Positions 1 through 9,118 are shown, numbered from the stretch's first letter. The stretch: 20,114 bases of DNA from Rhizobiales bacterium UBA3584 (GCA_002375765.1 DFMV01000036.1:605-20718), one strand, 5' to 3'. Notes: generated by a model from the letters alone, not told the origin. Made by a program: numbers and translations.

Positions 1-1640
1 TCACTGGACTTTTCATACTGTGCGTAGAGCGAGTTCACAAGGCAATCACCAAACGCGTAGGCATAGACATAGAACGGCGCATGGATGAAATGCCCGATAT
101 AGCTCCACAGAACTTCATAGCCTTCGTTGAGCCTGATCCCCGGCCCGAGGCTCTCTGAAGATATTTCCATCCAGAACGCATCGATCTCTTCGGGCCGCAA
201 TTCGCCTTCGCGCCGCGCCAGATGGATCTTGCGCTCCAGCGTGTAAAACGAAATCTGCCGCACGACGGTGTTGAGCATATCCTCGATTTTCGAGGCGATC
301 AGCGCAAAGCGCTGCTTGGGATCGGTGGTCGCGTCGAGAATGGCGCGGAAGGTCAGCATTTCGCCAAAAACGCTCGCCGTTTCCGCCAGCGTCAGCGGCG
401 TGGGCGCCATAAGCTCTCCCTGCCCTGCCGCCAGCCGCTGGTGCACCCCATGGCCCAACTCGTGGGCCAATGTCATGACATCACGTGTCCGGCCCATATA
501 GTTGAGCATCAGATAGGGATGGGCGGTCGTCACCGTCGGATGCGCAAAGGCGCCCGGCGCCTTGTTGGGTTTAACCGCCGCGTCGATCCACCCGCTGTCA
601 AAAAACGGCTCTGCCACCTCCACCAGCTTCGGAGAAAACCGGCCATAGGCATCGAGCACGGTGGTCTTTGCCGTTTCCCAATCGAAAATCCGGTCGTCCG
701 ATGTGGGTAGCGGCGCGTTGCGGTCCCAGGCGTCGAGCTTGTCCTTGCCGAACCATTTGGCCTTCATCTGGTAATAGCGGTGCGAAAGCCGCGGATAGGC
801 CTCGCGCACCGCCTTCTCGAGCGCATCAACGACTTCGCGCTCGACCGAATTGGCAAGGTGGCGGCTGTCGGCCACATCCTCATAGCCACGCCAGCGATCG
901 GAAATCTCCTTGTCCTTGGCCATCACGTTGGTGATATGGGCAAAGAGCTTCTTGTTGGCCGAAAGCGTCTTGGACAACGCCTTGAACGCGGCTGAACGTT
1001 TTGCTTCCTGTTTGTCACTCAAAAGATTGAGCGTCTGCTCGAGCCCCAGCGTCTCGCCATCGACTTCGAACTTGAGCGAAGCCATCGTCTCGTCGAACAG
1101 CCGGTTCCAGGCCGCGTGCCCGGTAACGTATTTGTCGTGGAACAGCTCTTCCACCCGGTCTTCAAGCTGGTATGGCCGCGACTTGCGCAATTCGGTAAAC
1201 CACGGCCTGTAATGGGCAAGATCGGCACTCGCCTCAAAAGCCGCGTCAAGCACCTCATCCTCGATCCGGTTGATCTCGAGCGTGAAAAACAGGATGCGGG
1301 TCGAAAGCCCCGTGATCTTGTCTTGCGTATCGCCCAAGAATTTCACCCGGTCGCCATCGCCGGTGTTCTGCGCATAATTGAGATAGGCGAAGGACCCCAG
1401 CCGCCCGAAAACCTCGTCTAGCTTTTCAAAGCGCCTGACCGCCTCGACCAGTCCGCCCTCTTTCGCCAGTCCGTCGAGCTTGCCTTTGAAATCGGCCTCG
1501 AAGGCTTTGGTCTCGGTTTCGAGAAACGCCATGTCGGCCTTGAGCGCGTCCGACCCGACGCCGGGATAGAGATCACTCAGATCCCATTCGGGCAATTGGC
1601 CGAACTGGTTATGGGTCGATTGCGGTTGGGGGGATGACAT
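1..1640 (-). CDS. pepF: M3 family oligoendopeptidase (PepF-type), 3' end cut by window
   Basis: This is a zinc metallopeptidase of family M3, probably cytoplasmic and trimming short peptides. About 546 residues are visible; family members usually have about 600, so only the C-terminal tail is missing beyond the window start. The zinc motif HELGH lies at residues 393-397 (bases 450-464) and is followed by LAETAS, whose Glu (about residue 420) is the expected third zinc ligand. The N-terminal part is the helical region typical of PepF-like enzymes, and there is no signal peptide. The ATG at 1640 is preceded by GGAG with an 8-nt spacer, which supports this start. The gene diverges from the sigma-54 regulator at 1826. 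An oligopeptide importer lies in the same window, so a role in degrading imported peptides is possible, but that link is inference. Confidence 0.93.
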   Translation of the reverse strand, partial: MSSPQPQSTHNQFGQLPEWDLSDLYPGVGSDALKADMAFLETETKAFEADFKGKLDGLAKEGGLVEAVRRFEKLDEVFGRLGSFAYLNYAQNTGDGDRVKFLGDTQDKITGLSTRILFFTLEINRIEDEVLDAAFEASADLAHYRPWFTELRKSRPYQLEDRVEELFHDKYVTGHAAWNRLFDETMASLKFEVDGETLGLEQTLNLLSDKQEAKRSAAFKALSKTLSANKKLFAHITNVMAKDKEISDRWRGYEDVADSRHLANSVEREVVDALEKAVREAYPRLSHRYYQMKAKWFGKDKLDAWDRNAPLPTSDDRIFDWETAKTTVLDAYGRFSPKLVEVAEPFFDSGWIDAAVKPNKAPGAFAHPTVTTAHPYLMLNYMGRTRDVMTLAHELGHGVHQRLAAGQGELMAPTPLTLAETASVFGEMLTFRAILDATTDPKQRFALIASKIEDMLNTVVRQISFYTLERKIHLARREGELRPEEIDAFWMEISSESLGPGIRLNEGYEVLWSYIGHFIHAPFYVYAYAFGDCLVNSLYAQYEKSS

Positions 1641-1825
1641 GGACAAGGCTCCAGCGGTATTGGCTTTTTGTGGCACCTTACAGAGCACCCCGTAAGACAA
1701 CAAGGCGGCACGGACACCCTGCCCACCCTTAAAACCCTGTTAATCGATCGCGCCTAGCCTGCCCCAAATCGGCACACTCTCGATTCGCGTGCGCCGGCGT
1801 TTTTTGGGCTGGAGTTGCGTTGCAT

Positions 1826-3307
1826 ATGCATAAGGTTCTGATCGTCGACGATGATCCCATCCAATCTCGTCTGACCTCGGAAGTCGTCGCCAAGGCCGGG
1901 TTTACCGCGCTCACAGCGGAGTCTGGCGCCAAGGCCCTCGATCTGCTGCGCACCAAACCGAGCATCGGTGCCATGATCCTCGATATGGTCATGCCCGAAA
2001 TGGACGGCATGGCAGTACTCGAGGCCCTGCGGCGCGAAACCATCGCCATTCCGGTCATCGTCCAGACGGCCCAGACGTCCCTCGATACGGTCATTTCCGC
2101 CATGCGGCTTGGCGCCGTCGATTTCTTCGTCAAACCCGTCGCGCCCGAACGCATAACCATTTCCCTGCGAAACGCCCTAAAGCTCGGCACCCTCGAATCC
2201 AGCCTCAAGGCCGAGCGCGCCCGCCGCGACGGCAGTTTCACGTTTGCCCATATTATCACCAGAAGCGATGCGATGACGCGCACCATGGCGCTGGGCAAAA
2301 AGGCCGCCGCCAGCACCATCCCCGTTTTGATCGAAGGCGAATCCGGGGTGGGCAAGGAATTGCTGGCCCGCGCCATCCAGGGTTCGGGCGACCGGGCCGG
2401 CAAGCCGTTCGTCACCGTCAATTGCGGCGCCATCCCCGCCAATCTGGTGGAATCGATCCTGTTCGGTCACGTCAAGGGCGCCTTCACCGGTGCCATTTCG
2501 GACGCACCGGGCAAATTCCGCGAGGCCCATAACGGCACTCTTTTTCTCGATGAAGTGGGCGAATTGCCCCTCGACACCCAGGTCAAGCTGTTGCGCGCCC
2601 TGCAGGAAGGCGAGATCGAACCGGTCGGCGCCTCGCGTCCCGTCAAGGTGAATGTGCGGGTGATCTCGGCCACCAACCGGCGCCTGCTCAACCTGGCCCG
2701 CGATGGCGCGTTCCGCGAGGATTTGTTCTACCGGCTCAACGTCTTTCCCATCTATCTCCCGCCCCTCCGCGAGCGCCGCGACGACATCGCCAATCTCGTC
2801 GACCATTTCATCGCCCGCTTCGCTGCCGAAGAGGGTCGGCGCGTTACCGCGATTTCGCCTCAGGCGCTCGATATGCTCGTCGCTTTCGATTGGCCCGGCA
2901 ATATCCGCCAGCTCGAAAACGCCGTGTTCCGCGCCGTGGTTCTGGCCGAACACCCCGTTCTCGCGCCCGAGGATTTCCCCCAGATCCTCGCCGCCGAAAA
3001 GGGCCGCGAGGCCGCGCACGGCGAGCGCGTGTCCGCCTTTACGCCCGCAGCGCCGATCCACATCGACAACGCCCAGCCACTGCCGCGCATGCCCGACGCG
3101 ACGCCCATCGCAGTTCCGGATCGGTTCCTCGACGCGACCGGGAACGTCCTGCCACTCGCCGACATCGAAAAGGATCTGATCGCGTTCGCCATCGATCACA
3201 ATGCCGGCCGGATGGCCCAGGTCGCCCGCCAATTGGGCATCGGGCGTTCGACCCTATACCGCAAGCTCAAGGAATATGGTCTCGAGGGAGACGCCAATGT
3301 TGCCTGA
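1826..3307 (+). CDS. Sigma-54-dependent response regulator (receiver, AAA+, Fis HTH)
   Basis: This is an NtrC-family transcription activator of 493 residues. The receiver domain (about 1-120) has the acidic pair D8/D9, phospho-acceptor D53, T81 and K103, all canonical. The AAA+ domain (about 140-375) has Walker A GESGVGKE at 171-178, the sigma-54 contact loop GAFTGA at 218-223, Walker B Asp/Glu at 242-243 and a GNIRQLEN motif. A linker leads to a Fis-type helix-turn-helix at about 445-487. Every residue needed for phosphorylation, ATP hydrolysis and sigma-54 contact is present, so it should be functional. A TTG six bases upstream (1820) is an alternative start, closer to the GGAG at 1811-1814; I prefer the ATG. 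No histidine kinase gene is nearby, so the partner is unknown. It lies directly upstream of two peptidoglycan enzymes on the same strand, which suggests but does not prove that they are its targets. Confidence 0.95.
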   Translation: MHKVLIVDDDPIQSRLTSEVVAKAGFTALTAESGAKALDLLRTKPSIGAMILDMVMPEMDGMAVLEALRRETIAIPVIVQTAQTSLDTVISAMRLGAVDFFVKPVAPERITISLRNALKLGTLESSLKAERARRDGSFTFAHIITRSDAMTRTMALGKKAAASTIPVLIEGESGVGKELLARAIQGSGDRAGKPFVTVNCGAIPANLVESILFGHVKGAFTGAISDAPGKFREAHNGTLFLDEVGELPLDTQVKLLRALQEGEIEPVGASRPVKVNVRVISATNRRLLNLARDGAFREDLFYRLNVFPIYLPPLRERRDDIANLVDHFIARFAAEEGRRVTAISPQALDMLVAFDWPGNIRQLENAVFRAVVLAEHPVLAPEDFPQILAAEKGREAAHGERVSAFTPAAPIHIDNAQPLPRMPDATPIAVPDRFLDATGNVLPLADIEKDLIAFAIDHNAGRMAQVARQLGIGRSTLYRKLKEYGLEGDANVA

Positions 3308-3452
3308 AAGCCGCAAGCGCCCCTCGAACACGTTCACGAAGCCGGCAGATTGCTTGCGGCACAAGGCAAAGCCGGTAAACTTTACGAGGTTCGCGCACAG
3401 TAAAGAATCGCCGGCAGGGCGAACGGGTGCGCAAATGGCTTGGTGCGGCACG

Positions 3453-5111
3453 ATGAAGACTTTGAACTCCGGGCTCAAAGCGCTCCTTCTGGGCGCTTTC
3501 ACGGGCATTTCACTTTTGGGTTTCAGCGCGACGGCCACCGCGTTCGAGACGGTGATGGTCGATGGCGTCCAAGCGACGCGAATCATGATTGCGCCCCCGC
3601 GCAATACGCTTGAGCAGACAATTCGCGATGGCCTGCGCGACGCCATGACCCAGGCGCCCTCAGGCCGCGCCGCCGACGATGCGTCCCGGCTTTACTACTT
3701 TTACGGCTCGCGCCATTTCGAGCCGCTCTGGCTGACCCAAACCGATGACGGCATCGTTTTCTCGGGCGCCGCAAAACAGATATTGGCCGTTTTCGAGGAC
3801 GCCTACCTCCAAGGCCTCGACCCGGCCGACTATATGATCGATATGGCAGCACTTGAAGCGGCGGCCGGCGATCCGGCGGCGCTGGCGTCGCTTGAGGCGG
3901 CGTTTTCAGCCGCCATTCTCCACTACGCAAACGATGCCCATACCGGTCGGCTCGATCCGCGATCGGTTTCGGGCTATATCGACCTTGCTCCCAAGAGCGT
4001 TGACGAGGCCGAACTGTTTTCGGCGGTAGCCCAGGCGTCCGACCCGGCCGCTGTCCTTTTGAGCTATCACCCGACCCATCGCGAATTTGTCGCTCTGCGC
4101 GATCTGCTGGCCAGCCATTACGCCGGTGACATCGAGGACCTCCCCCCCATCGCCGATGGCAAGCTCATCAAGCTGGGCATGACCGACCCGCGCGTTCCCG
4201 TGCTGCGTGAGCGTCTCGGGCTTGGCGCCGCACAAACCGAGCCTCTCGTTTACGATGCCGAACTTGCCGGCGCCGTGGAGGCTTTCCAGACCACGATCGG
4301 GCTCAACCCCGATGGCGTGGTCGGCCCGGCGACCATTGCCGCCATCAACGGCGCAAACGGCGCCACCCGTGCCGATATCGTCGCCAACATGGAACGCTGG
4401 CGCTGGATGCCCGAGGACCTCGGAGATTTCAACGTCTTCGTCAACATTCCCGAGTTCCGCCTGGACGTGAACAGGGAGGGACGCTCGGTCTGGGACACGC
4501 GCATCATCGTGGGCACGGCCAAGAACCAGACGCCGCTGTTTTCCGACATGATCCGCCACGTCGTCACCAACCCTTACTGGAACGTGCCGTCCTCGATCCT
4601 CACGGCAGAAATCTTTCCCCAGGTGGCGCGCAATCCCAACTATATCGCCAGCCAGAACATGGAACTGATCTATCAGGGCAAGGCCATCGACCCCTGGATG
4701 GTCGACTGGTCGCGCGCCAGCCCCTCCATGTTCCGTGTGCGCCAGAAACCGGGCACATCCAATGCTTTGGGACAGGTGAAATTCCTGTTCCCCAATTCCC
4801 ATGATGTCTATCTGCACGACACCAACGCCCGTTACCTTTTCGACCGCTCCATGCGGGCGCTCAGCCATGGATGCGTGCGCGTTCAGGACCCGTTCGGTTT
4901 TGCCGAAGCCCTGCTCCAGCATGAGCCCAGCCTCACGGTGGCCTCGCTCGAAGGCACGCTCGGCGGCAGCGAGCGCTGGTTCAACATGGACCGACAGGTG
5001 CCCGTGCATCTGGCCTATTTCACCCTGCGGATCGATACCGATGGCACCGTGCGCTCGTTTGGCGATCTTTACGGGCACAACGCAAAAGTCATCGAAATGC
5101 TGGGGCTTTAA
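3453..5111 (+). CDS. L,D-transpeptidase, YcbB/LdtD type, exported
   Basis: This is a periplasmic enzyme of 552 residues expected to form 3-3 (meso-DAP to meso-DAP) peptidoglycan cross-links. It starts with a signal peptide (basic start, hydrophobic core, ATATA cleavage region near residue 30). Next come an N-terminal scaffold region as in YcbB, a peptidoglycan-binding domain (about 235-299, ending DGVVGPATIAAIN), and a YkuD catalytic domain from about 326. The catalytic motif SHGCVRV places the nucleophile at C474, with the upstream active-site His in YLHDT at H455. The size resembles E. coli LdtD (YcbB). The frame is open further upstream, but the signal peptide fixes the start near 3453; an in-frame ATG at 3435 is the alternative. 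Neither has a strong Shine-Dalgarno sequence. The gene follows the sigma-54 regulator after 145 bp and precedes a MepK-like peptidase, matching the ldtD-mepK order in E. coli. Confidence 0.93.
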   Translation: MKTLNSGLKALLLGAFTGISLLGFSATATAFETVMVDGVQATRIMIAPPRNTLEQTIRDGLRDAMTQAPSGRAADDASRLYYFYGSRHFEPLWLTQTDDGIVFSGAAKQILAVFEDAYLQGLDPADYMIDMAALEAAAGDPAALASLEAAFSAAILHYANDAHTGRLDPRSVSGYIDLAPKSVDEAELFSAVAQASDPAAVLLSYHPTHREFVALRDLLASHYAGDIEDLPPIADGKLIKLGMTDPRVPVLRERLGLGAAQTEPLVYDAELAGAVEAFQTTIGLNPDGVVGPATIAAINGANGATRADIVANMERWRWMPEDLGDFNVFVNIPEFRLDVNREGRSVWDTRIIVGTAKNQTPLFSDMIRHVVTNPYWNVPSSILTAEIFPQVARNPNYIASQNMELIYQGKAIDPWMVDWSRASPSMFRVRQKPGTSNALGQVKFLFPNSHDVYLHDTNARYLFDRSMRALSHGCVRVQDPFGFAEALLQHEPSLTVASLEGTLGGSERWFNMDRQVPVHLAYFTLRIDTDGTVRSFGDLYGHNAKVIEMLGL

Positions 5112-5123
5112 GCCATATCCTCA

Positions 5124-5146
5124 ACCGGGGTCGTTAAGACCCCGGT
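5124..5146. repeat. Perfect 9-bp inverted repeat, 5-nt centre (terminator or activator site)
   Basis: ACCGGGGTC (5124-5132) and GACCCCGGT (5138-5146) flank GTTAA, 12 bases after the L,D-transpeptidase stop codon. The stem could act as a terminator, but the following bases (AACATTT) are not a T-run. It also lies about 94 bases upstream of the predicted sigma-54 transcription start before the DUF882 gene, a usual position for an enhancer site of an NtrC-type activator. I cannot tell these roles apart from sequence alone. Confidence 0.75.
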
Positions 5147-5202
5147 AACATTTCCGCCATGCTCGCGCCGCCTTTGCCCCTTAATCTCGAAAACCAAGGG
5201 CA

Positions 5203-5218
5203 AGGCACAGGGGTGGCA
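5203..5218 (+). promoter_or_regulatory. Candidate sigma-54 (-24/-12) promoter of the DUF882 gene
   Basis: AGGCACAGGGGTGGCA fits the consensus TGGCACG-N4-TTGCA at most of its defined positions. The essential GG (5204-5205) and GC (5216-5217) have the required spacing. The mismatches are the first T, the G after GGCAC, and one T of the -12 element. The predicted transcription start is near 5229, leaving a leader of about 75-115 nt before the DUF882 gene. A sigma-54 activator is encoded two genes upstream. Confidence 0.5.
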
Positions 5219-5303
5219 TACACATCCCGTTAGCGTTAACAATCTCGCATGAGTTTGTTGGTAGGGTGCTGTCGAGTTTGACACAAAAACGGGCTAACCG
5301 GGC

Positions 5304-6965
5304 GTGACGCGTAGTAGGGCTTTTCAACCAGTCGATAAGATTATGCGGGTCTTTCTGGCCCTGGCGATCGCATTGGCCAGCCTGTTGCCATTCGCCGTGC
5401 CGGCCCAGGCCGCCAACGAGCGCGAGATCTATCTCTATTACACCCACACCAAGGAAACGATCCGCATCGTTTACAAGCGCGACGGGCGGTTCATTCCGTC
5501 TGCCCTGCAGACCCTGAACGTCTTCTTGCGCGACTGGCGCCGCAACGAGCCGGCCAATATGGACCCCGCGCTGTTCGATCTGTTGTGGGAGGTCTATCAG
5601 GAAACCCGCGCCACCCAGCCCATCCATATCGTTTCCGCCTACCGCTCGCCCCAGACCAACGCCATGCTGGCAGCCAATTCGTCCGGCGTCGCCGACAATT
5701 CCCAGCACATGAAAGGCAAGGCGATCGACTTCTTTATTCCCGGTGTCCCGGTCTCTACGGTGCGCGCCCTTGGCATGCGCAAACAGATCGGCGGCGTGGG
5801 CTATTATCCCACCTCGGGCAGCCCTTTCGTTCACCTCGATACCGGTTCGGTGCGGGCCTGGCCCCGCATGACCGAGGCGCAGCTGCGTGACCTCTTTCCC
5901 GATGGCCGTACCATGCATGTCGCCTCGAACGGCCGCGTGCTTTCCCAGCAGGGCTATCAGGCGGCCCAGGCCGAATGGCAGCGCTGCCACCGCGTGCCCT
6001 GCAACGCCGGCGCCGCCATGACGGGAGGTGCCGTACAGGTCGCCGATAGCGAGCGGCCACGCACGCTCTGGGACATGATCACCGGCGGCAATGAGGACAG
6101 CGCGACGCCCCAGTCCGCTCCGCAAGCCGTGGCCTCTGCACCCGCGCAGCCAGCCCCGGCGCAGACTTCGGACGCGGCTCCCGTTCAACTGGCAAGCATC
6201 GAGCCCCCCGCCCCGCCCGTCCGGCCCGCCGATCTCATTGCCGGTACCATGGTCGCCGATGCACCCGCCGAGCCCCAGACCATGCCCTTCCAGGTGATGG
6301 ACGCCGAGGAGATGACCCGCCAGGTCGCCATGGCCGATACGTCCAGCGCTTTGCAGGATGCGCCTCTGCCCCCGTCCATGCCGCGGGCCATGGCCGAATT
6401 GCGCGCAACGAACCCTTCGGCCTACGCGCCCTCGGGCGGCGGTACCTTCGATGTAGCCAATATTCAGGATGCACCCTCGCCCCAGCCGCGCCCGCAATTT
6501 ACCCCGGCCGTCACGGCTTCGGTGGCACCCACTGCCCCGCTCCCGACGGCCGATCTGCCGATGCGCCCCAGCTTTGGCGACACCATCGAAGCCGCTTCGC
6601 TCGAACCTTCCTCCGATCTCGATGCCTTTGCATCACTTTTCGAAGGCGTGGTGATGCCGGCTGAAACCAGCATCGCCTCGACTGAACCCGACGCCGCCAC
6701 CGCCAATGCAATGGCCAGCCTTGCCGTGGACGAGGGAACATTCTTTGCGCCCCAACTCGTTGCCAGCGAGACCACATTGCTGGCTTCTGCAGCCTTGTCG
6801 AGCAGCCAGTTCGCCTTTGAAGGCGCCCCCGGCGCACCCGAGACTGCGGGGGACGACGTGGCGCTTGCCAACGGCTTCACTCGCACCGCGTCGCTAGGCC
6901 ATTCGAGCGCCCAATTCACGCAAGGCCAAACCATCTGGGTTCACTACGACAGTCAGGCCAACTGA
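5304..6965 (+). CDS. DUF882/MepK-like M15 peptidase with long Ala/Pro-rich tail
   Basis: This is an exported protein of 553 residues whose first about 200 match the DUF882 (YcbK/MepK) family. E. coli MepK is a murein endopeptidase of about 180 residues that cleaves cross-links including the 3-3 type. A signal peptide ends at PAQA-ANE (about residues 36-37). The M15-type metal ligands are visible as [10 protein letters not shown] (H135, D142) and FVHLDTG (H177). From about residue 230 to the end the protein is low-complexity, rich in Ala, Pro, Ser, Thr and acidic residues, with no recognised domain and no membrane anchor. The start is uncertain: GTG at 5304, or ATG at 5343, which still gives a complete signal peptide; neither has a good Shine-Dalgarno. 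It sits directly downstream of the L,D-transpeptidase, and a sigma-54 promoter candidate lies in the gap. Confidence 0.88.
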   Translation: MTRSRAFQPVDKIMRVFLALAIALASLLPFAVPAQAANEREIYLYYTHTKETIRIVYKRDGRFIPSALQTLNVFLRDWRRNEPANMDPALFDLLWEVYQETRATQPIHIVSAYRSPQTNAMLAANSSGVADNSQHMKGKAIDFFIPGVPVSTVRALGMRKQIGGVGYYPTSGSPFVHLDTGSVRAWPRMTEAQLRDLFPDGRTMHVASNGRVLSQQGYQAAQAEWQRCHRVPCNAGAAMTGGAVQVADSERPRTLWDMITGGNEDSATPQSAPQAVASAPAQPAPAQTSDAAPVQLASIEPPAPPVRPADLIAGTMVADAPAEPQTMPFQVMDAEEMTRQVAMADTSSALQDAPLPPSMPRAMAELRATNPSAYAPSGGGTFDVANIQDAPSPQPRPQFTPAVTASVAPTAPLPTADLPMRPSFGDTIEAASLEPSSDLDAFASLFEGVVMPAETSIASTEPDAATANAMASLAVDEGTFFAPQLVASETTLLASAALSSSQFAFEGAPGAPETAGDDVALANGFTRTASLGHSSAQFTQGQTIWVHYDSQAN

Positions 6966-7045
6966 CACAGTCTGGTCCTCTTTGGTTGCCAAAACAACGC
7001 CGGCTGATTACATCAGGCCAGCACGGCCATGCCGTAAAATCAAAG

Positions 7046-7086
7046 CGCGATCAGAAAAAGTTGCGGACTTTTTCGGTTCGATCGCG
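7046..7086. repeat. Palindromic intergenic repeat of rhizobial type
   Basis: This is a two-tier inverted repeat. The outer arms are CGCGATC (7046-7052) and GATCGCG (7080-7086). The inner arms are GAAAAAGT (7054-7061) and ACTTTTTC (7067-7074), around a TGCGG loop. From memory, very similar palindromes with the GAAAAAGT/ACTTTTTC core are scattered between genes in Rhizobiales genomes. A smaller hairpin (CCGAT-TTG-ATCGG, 7110-7122) follows. The whole element sits between the DUF882 gene and dxs and could form a structure in the dxs leader. No second copy was noticed in this window. Confidence 0.6.
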
Positions 7087-7147
7087 TGATAAACAGCGCG
7101 AACGCCGGGCCGATTTGATCGGGCCGGGGAGTCACAAGGCCAACCAA

Positions 7148-9091
7148 GTGTCCGATAAACCTGCAACCCCGCTGCTCGACACCATCGCTTCTCCTGCCGA
7201 TCTCAAGGGATTGAAGCGCGAGCAATTGATCGAACTTGCAAATGAGTTGCGCGCCGAGGTGATCGATGCGGTTTCGGTTACCGGCGGCCACCTGGGAGCA
7301 GGTCTAGGCGTTGTCGAATTGACCGTGGCACTGCACCATATTTTCGATACGCCCCACGATCGCATCATCTTCGACGTCGGCCATCAGGCCTATCCGCACA
7401 AGGTCCTCACCGGCCGCCGCGATCGCATCCGCACCCTGCGCCAGAAGGACGGGCTTTCGGGCTTCACCAAGCGCGGCGAGAGCGAATACGATCCGTTCGG
7501 TGCCGGCCATTCATCGACATCGATTTCGGCCGGCTTGGGCATGGCCGTGGGCTCCGGGCTCAAGGGCGAAAAGCGCAACGTTATCGCGGTGATCGGCGAC
7601 GGTGCCATTTCCGCCGGCATGGCCTACGAGGCCATGAACAATGCCGGCGCCATGGACGCGCGCCTTATTGTCATTCTCAACGACAATGACATGTCCATCG
7701 CCCCGCCCACCGGCGCGATGAGTGCCTATCTCGCCAAGCTCGTCTCCGGGCCCGCCTATCGCGGTCTGCGCGACGCCGCAAAACAGTTCGTCGACAGCGT
7801 GATGCCCCCCTTTATCAAGGACAAGGCCCGCAAGACCGAGGAATACGCCCGCGGTTTCTGGACCGGCGGTACGCTGTTTGAAGAGCTGGGCTTTTATTAT
7901 GTCGGCCCGATCGATGGCCACAACCTCGATCACCTGTTGCCCGTATTGCGCAATGTCCGCGACGCCGAAACCGGCCCGATCCTGATCCACGTCGTGACGC
8001 AAAAGGGCAAGGGCTATGCCCCGGCCGAAGAATCGGCGGACAAATATCACGGCGTGTCCAAATTCAACGTCATCACCGGCGCCCAGGCCAAAACCCCGTC
8101 CAATGCGCCGTCCTACACCTCGGTCTTTGCCGACAGCCTGATTGCCGAAGCGCAAAAGGACGAGGCGATCGTTGCGATAACAGCCGCCATGCCCGGCGGC
8201 ACCGGCATCGACAAGTTTTCAAAACACTTCCCCGAGCGCAGCTTCGATGTGGGCATCGCCGAACAGCATGCGGTGACCTTCGCCGCCGGGCTGGCGACCG
8301 AAGGGCTCAAACCCTTCTGCACGATCTATTCGACCTTCCTCCAGCGCGCCTACGACCAGATTGTCCACGACGTGGCTATCCAGAAGCTGCCGGTGCGCTT
8401 TCCTATCGACAGGGCGGGCTATGTTGGCGCCGATGGTCCCACCCATGCCGGCTCGTTCGACATTGCCTATCTCGCCACCCTGCCCTCGATGGTGGTCATG
8501 GCCGCCGGCGACGAGGCCGAATTGCGCCATATGGTGGCAACTGCCGCAGCTTACGATGAGGGCCCGATCGCTTTCCGCTATCCGCGCGGCGAGGGCGTCG
8601 GCGTGGAGCTGCCCGAAACCGGCGTGCCGCTGACCATCGGCAAGGGCCGCGTGCTCAGGGAAGGCACGACCATCGCACTGCTCTCGTTTGGCACCAGGCT
8701 GGCCGAATGCATGGCCGCCGCCGAAACGCTGGGAACATACGGCTTTTCGACGACCGTTGCCGACGCCCGCTTTGCAAAACCGCTTGATGAAGACCTTCTG
8801 GCCCGCCTCGCCCGCGAGCATGCAGTGCTCATTACCGTCGAAGAAGGCGCCATGGGCGGCTTTGGATCCCATGTAGCAACACGGATGGCCCAACTCGGCC
8901 TGCTCGACAATGGTTTGAAGTTCCGCCCGCTGGTCATGCCCGACCGCTATATCGAACAGGCAGGACAAGGCGATATGTATGCTCAGGCCGGTCTCGACCG
9001 TTCCGGGATCGTTGCAACGGCCCTGACCGCGCTAGGCGACGAGATCAACGCGGCCCAGGTACTCCGGGCCGCGGGTCGCGAAATCGTCTGA
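7148..9091 (+). CDS. dxs: 1-deoxy-D-xylulose-5-phosphate synthase
   Basis: This is a cytoplasmic thiamine-diphosphate enzyme that condenses pyruvate with glyceraldehyde 3-phosphate, the first step of the MEP isoprenoid pathway. The protein has 647 residues, close to the usual 620-650. Visible motifs are [24 protein letters not shown], the ThDP/Mg motif [18 protein letters not shown], and DIGIAEQH-like [14 protein letters not shown] with the catalytic Glu at 372 (E370 in E. coli). The GTG start is preceded by AAGG with an 8-nt spacer and fits the family N-terminus. The frame is open for 54 more codons upstream, but that stretch is basic, unlike DXS, and covers the palindromic repeat, so I treat it as non-coding. 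The usual alphaproteobacterial partners xseB and ispA are not next to it here. Confidence 0.97.
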   Translation: MSDKPATPLLDTIASPADLKGLKREQLIELANELRAEVIDAVSVTGGHLGAGLGVVELTVALHHIFDTPHDRIIFDVGHQAYPHKVLTGRRDRIRTLRQKDGLSGFTKRGESEYDPFGAGHSSTSISAGLGMAVGSGLKGEKRNVIAVIGDGAISAGMAYEAMNNAGAMDARLIVILNDNDMSIAPPTGAMSAYLAKLVSGPAYRGLRDAAKQFVDSVMPPFIKDKARKTEEYARGFWTGGTLFEELGFYYVGPIDGHNLDHLLPVLRNVRDAETGPILIHVVTQKGKGYAPAEESADKYHGVSKFNVITGAQAKTPSNAPSYTSVFADSLIAEAQKDEAIVAITAAMPGGTGIDKFSKHFPERSFDVGIAEQHAVTFAAGLATEGLKPFCTIYSTFLQRAYDQIVHDVAIQKLPVRFPIDRAGYVGADGPTHAGSFDIAYLATLPSMVVMAAGDEAELRHMVATAAAYDEGPIAFRYPRGEGVGVELPETGVPLTIGKGRVLREGTTIALLSFGTRLAECMAAAETLGTYGFSTTVADARFAKPLDEDLLARLAREHAVLITVEEGAMGGFGSHVATRMAQLGLLDNGLKFRPLVMPDRYIEQAGQGDMYAQAGLDRSGIVATALTALGDEINAAQVLRAAGREIV

Positions 9092-9097
9092 TAACAC

Positions 9098-9118
9098 AGG
9101 CGGCCTATTCGGCCGCTT
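9098..9118. terminator. Short hairpin between convergent dxs and gapR
   Basis: GCGGCC (9100-9105) and GGCCGC (9111-9116) enclose TATTC, and one A-T and one G-T pair extend the stem outward. It overlaps the stop codon of gapR. The two genes converge with only 13 bp between them, so a bidirectional terminator is expected here, but no clear T-run follows on the plus strand. Confidence 0.4.

Noticed and set aside
1671..1686. A TGGCAC...GC element before the sigma-54 regulator gene
   Set aside because: The GG and GC are one base too far apart for a sigma-54 promoter, which tolerates little change in spacing.
2177..3232. A 351-codon open frame antisense to the sigma-54 regulator
   Set aside because: The regulator on the plus strand has every expected motif; the antisense frame is a codon-bias shadow.
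3358..3372. A GGCAC...GC element before the L,D-transpeptidase gene
   Set aside because: Again one base too far apart; no other acceptable -24/-12 pair was found in this gap.
5278..5283. A perfect TTGACA before the DUF882 gene
   Set aside because: No -10-like hexamer lies 16-18 bases downstream.
5181..6497. A 438-codon Gly/Arg/His-rich open frame antisense to the DUF882 gene
   Set aside because: Its composition is what GC-rich antisense frames produce, and the plus strand has a signal peptide and catalytic motifs.
6986..7014. TTGCCA-N17-TACATC as a dxs promoter
   Set aside because: The -10 part matches at only three positions; too weak to list.
6986..7147. A 54-codon open extension in frame with dxs
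   Set aside because: It covers a palindromic repeat, is unlike DXS N-termini, and the GTG at 7148 has its own AAGG.
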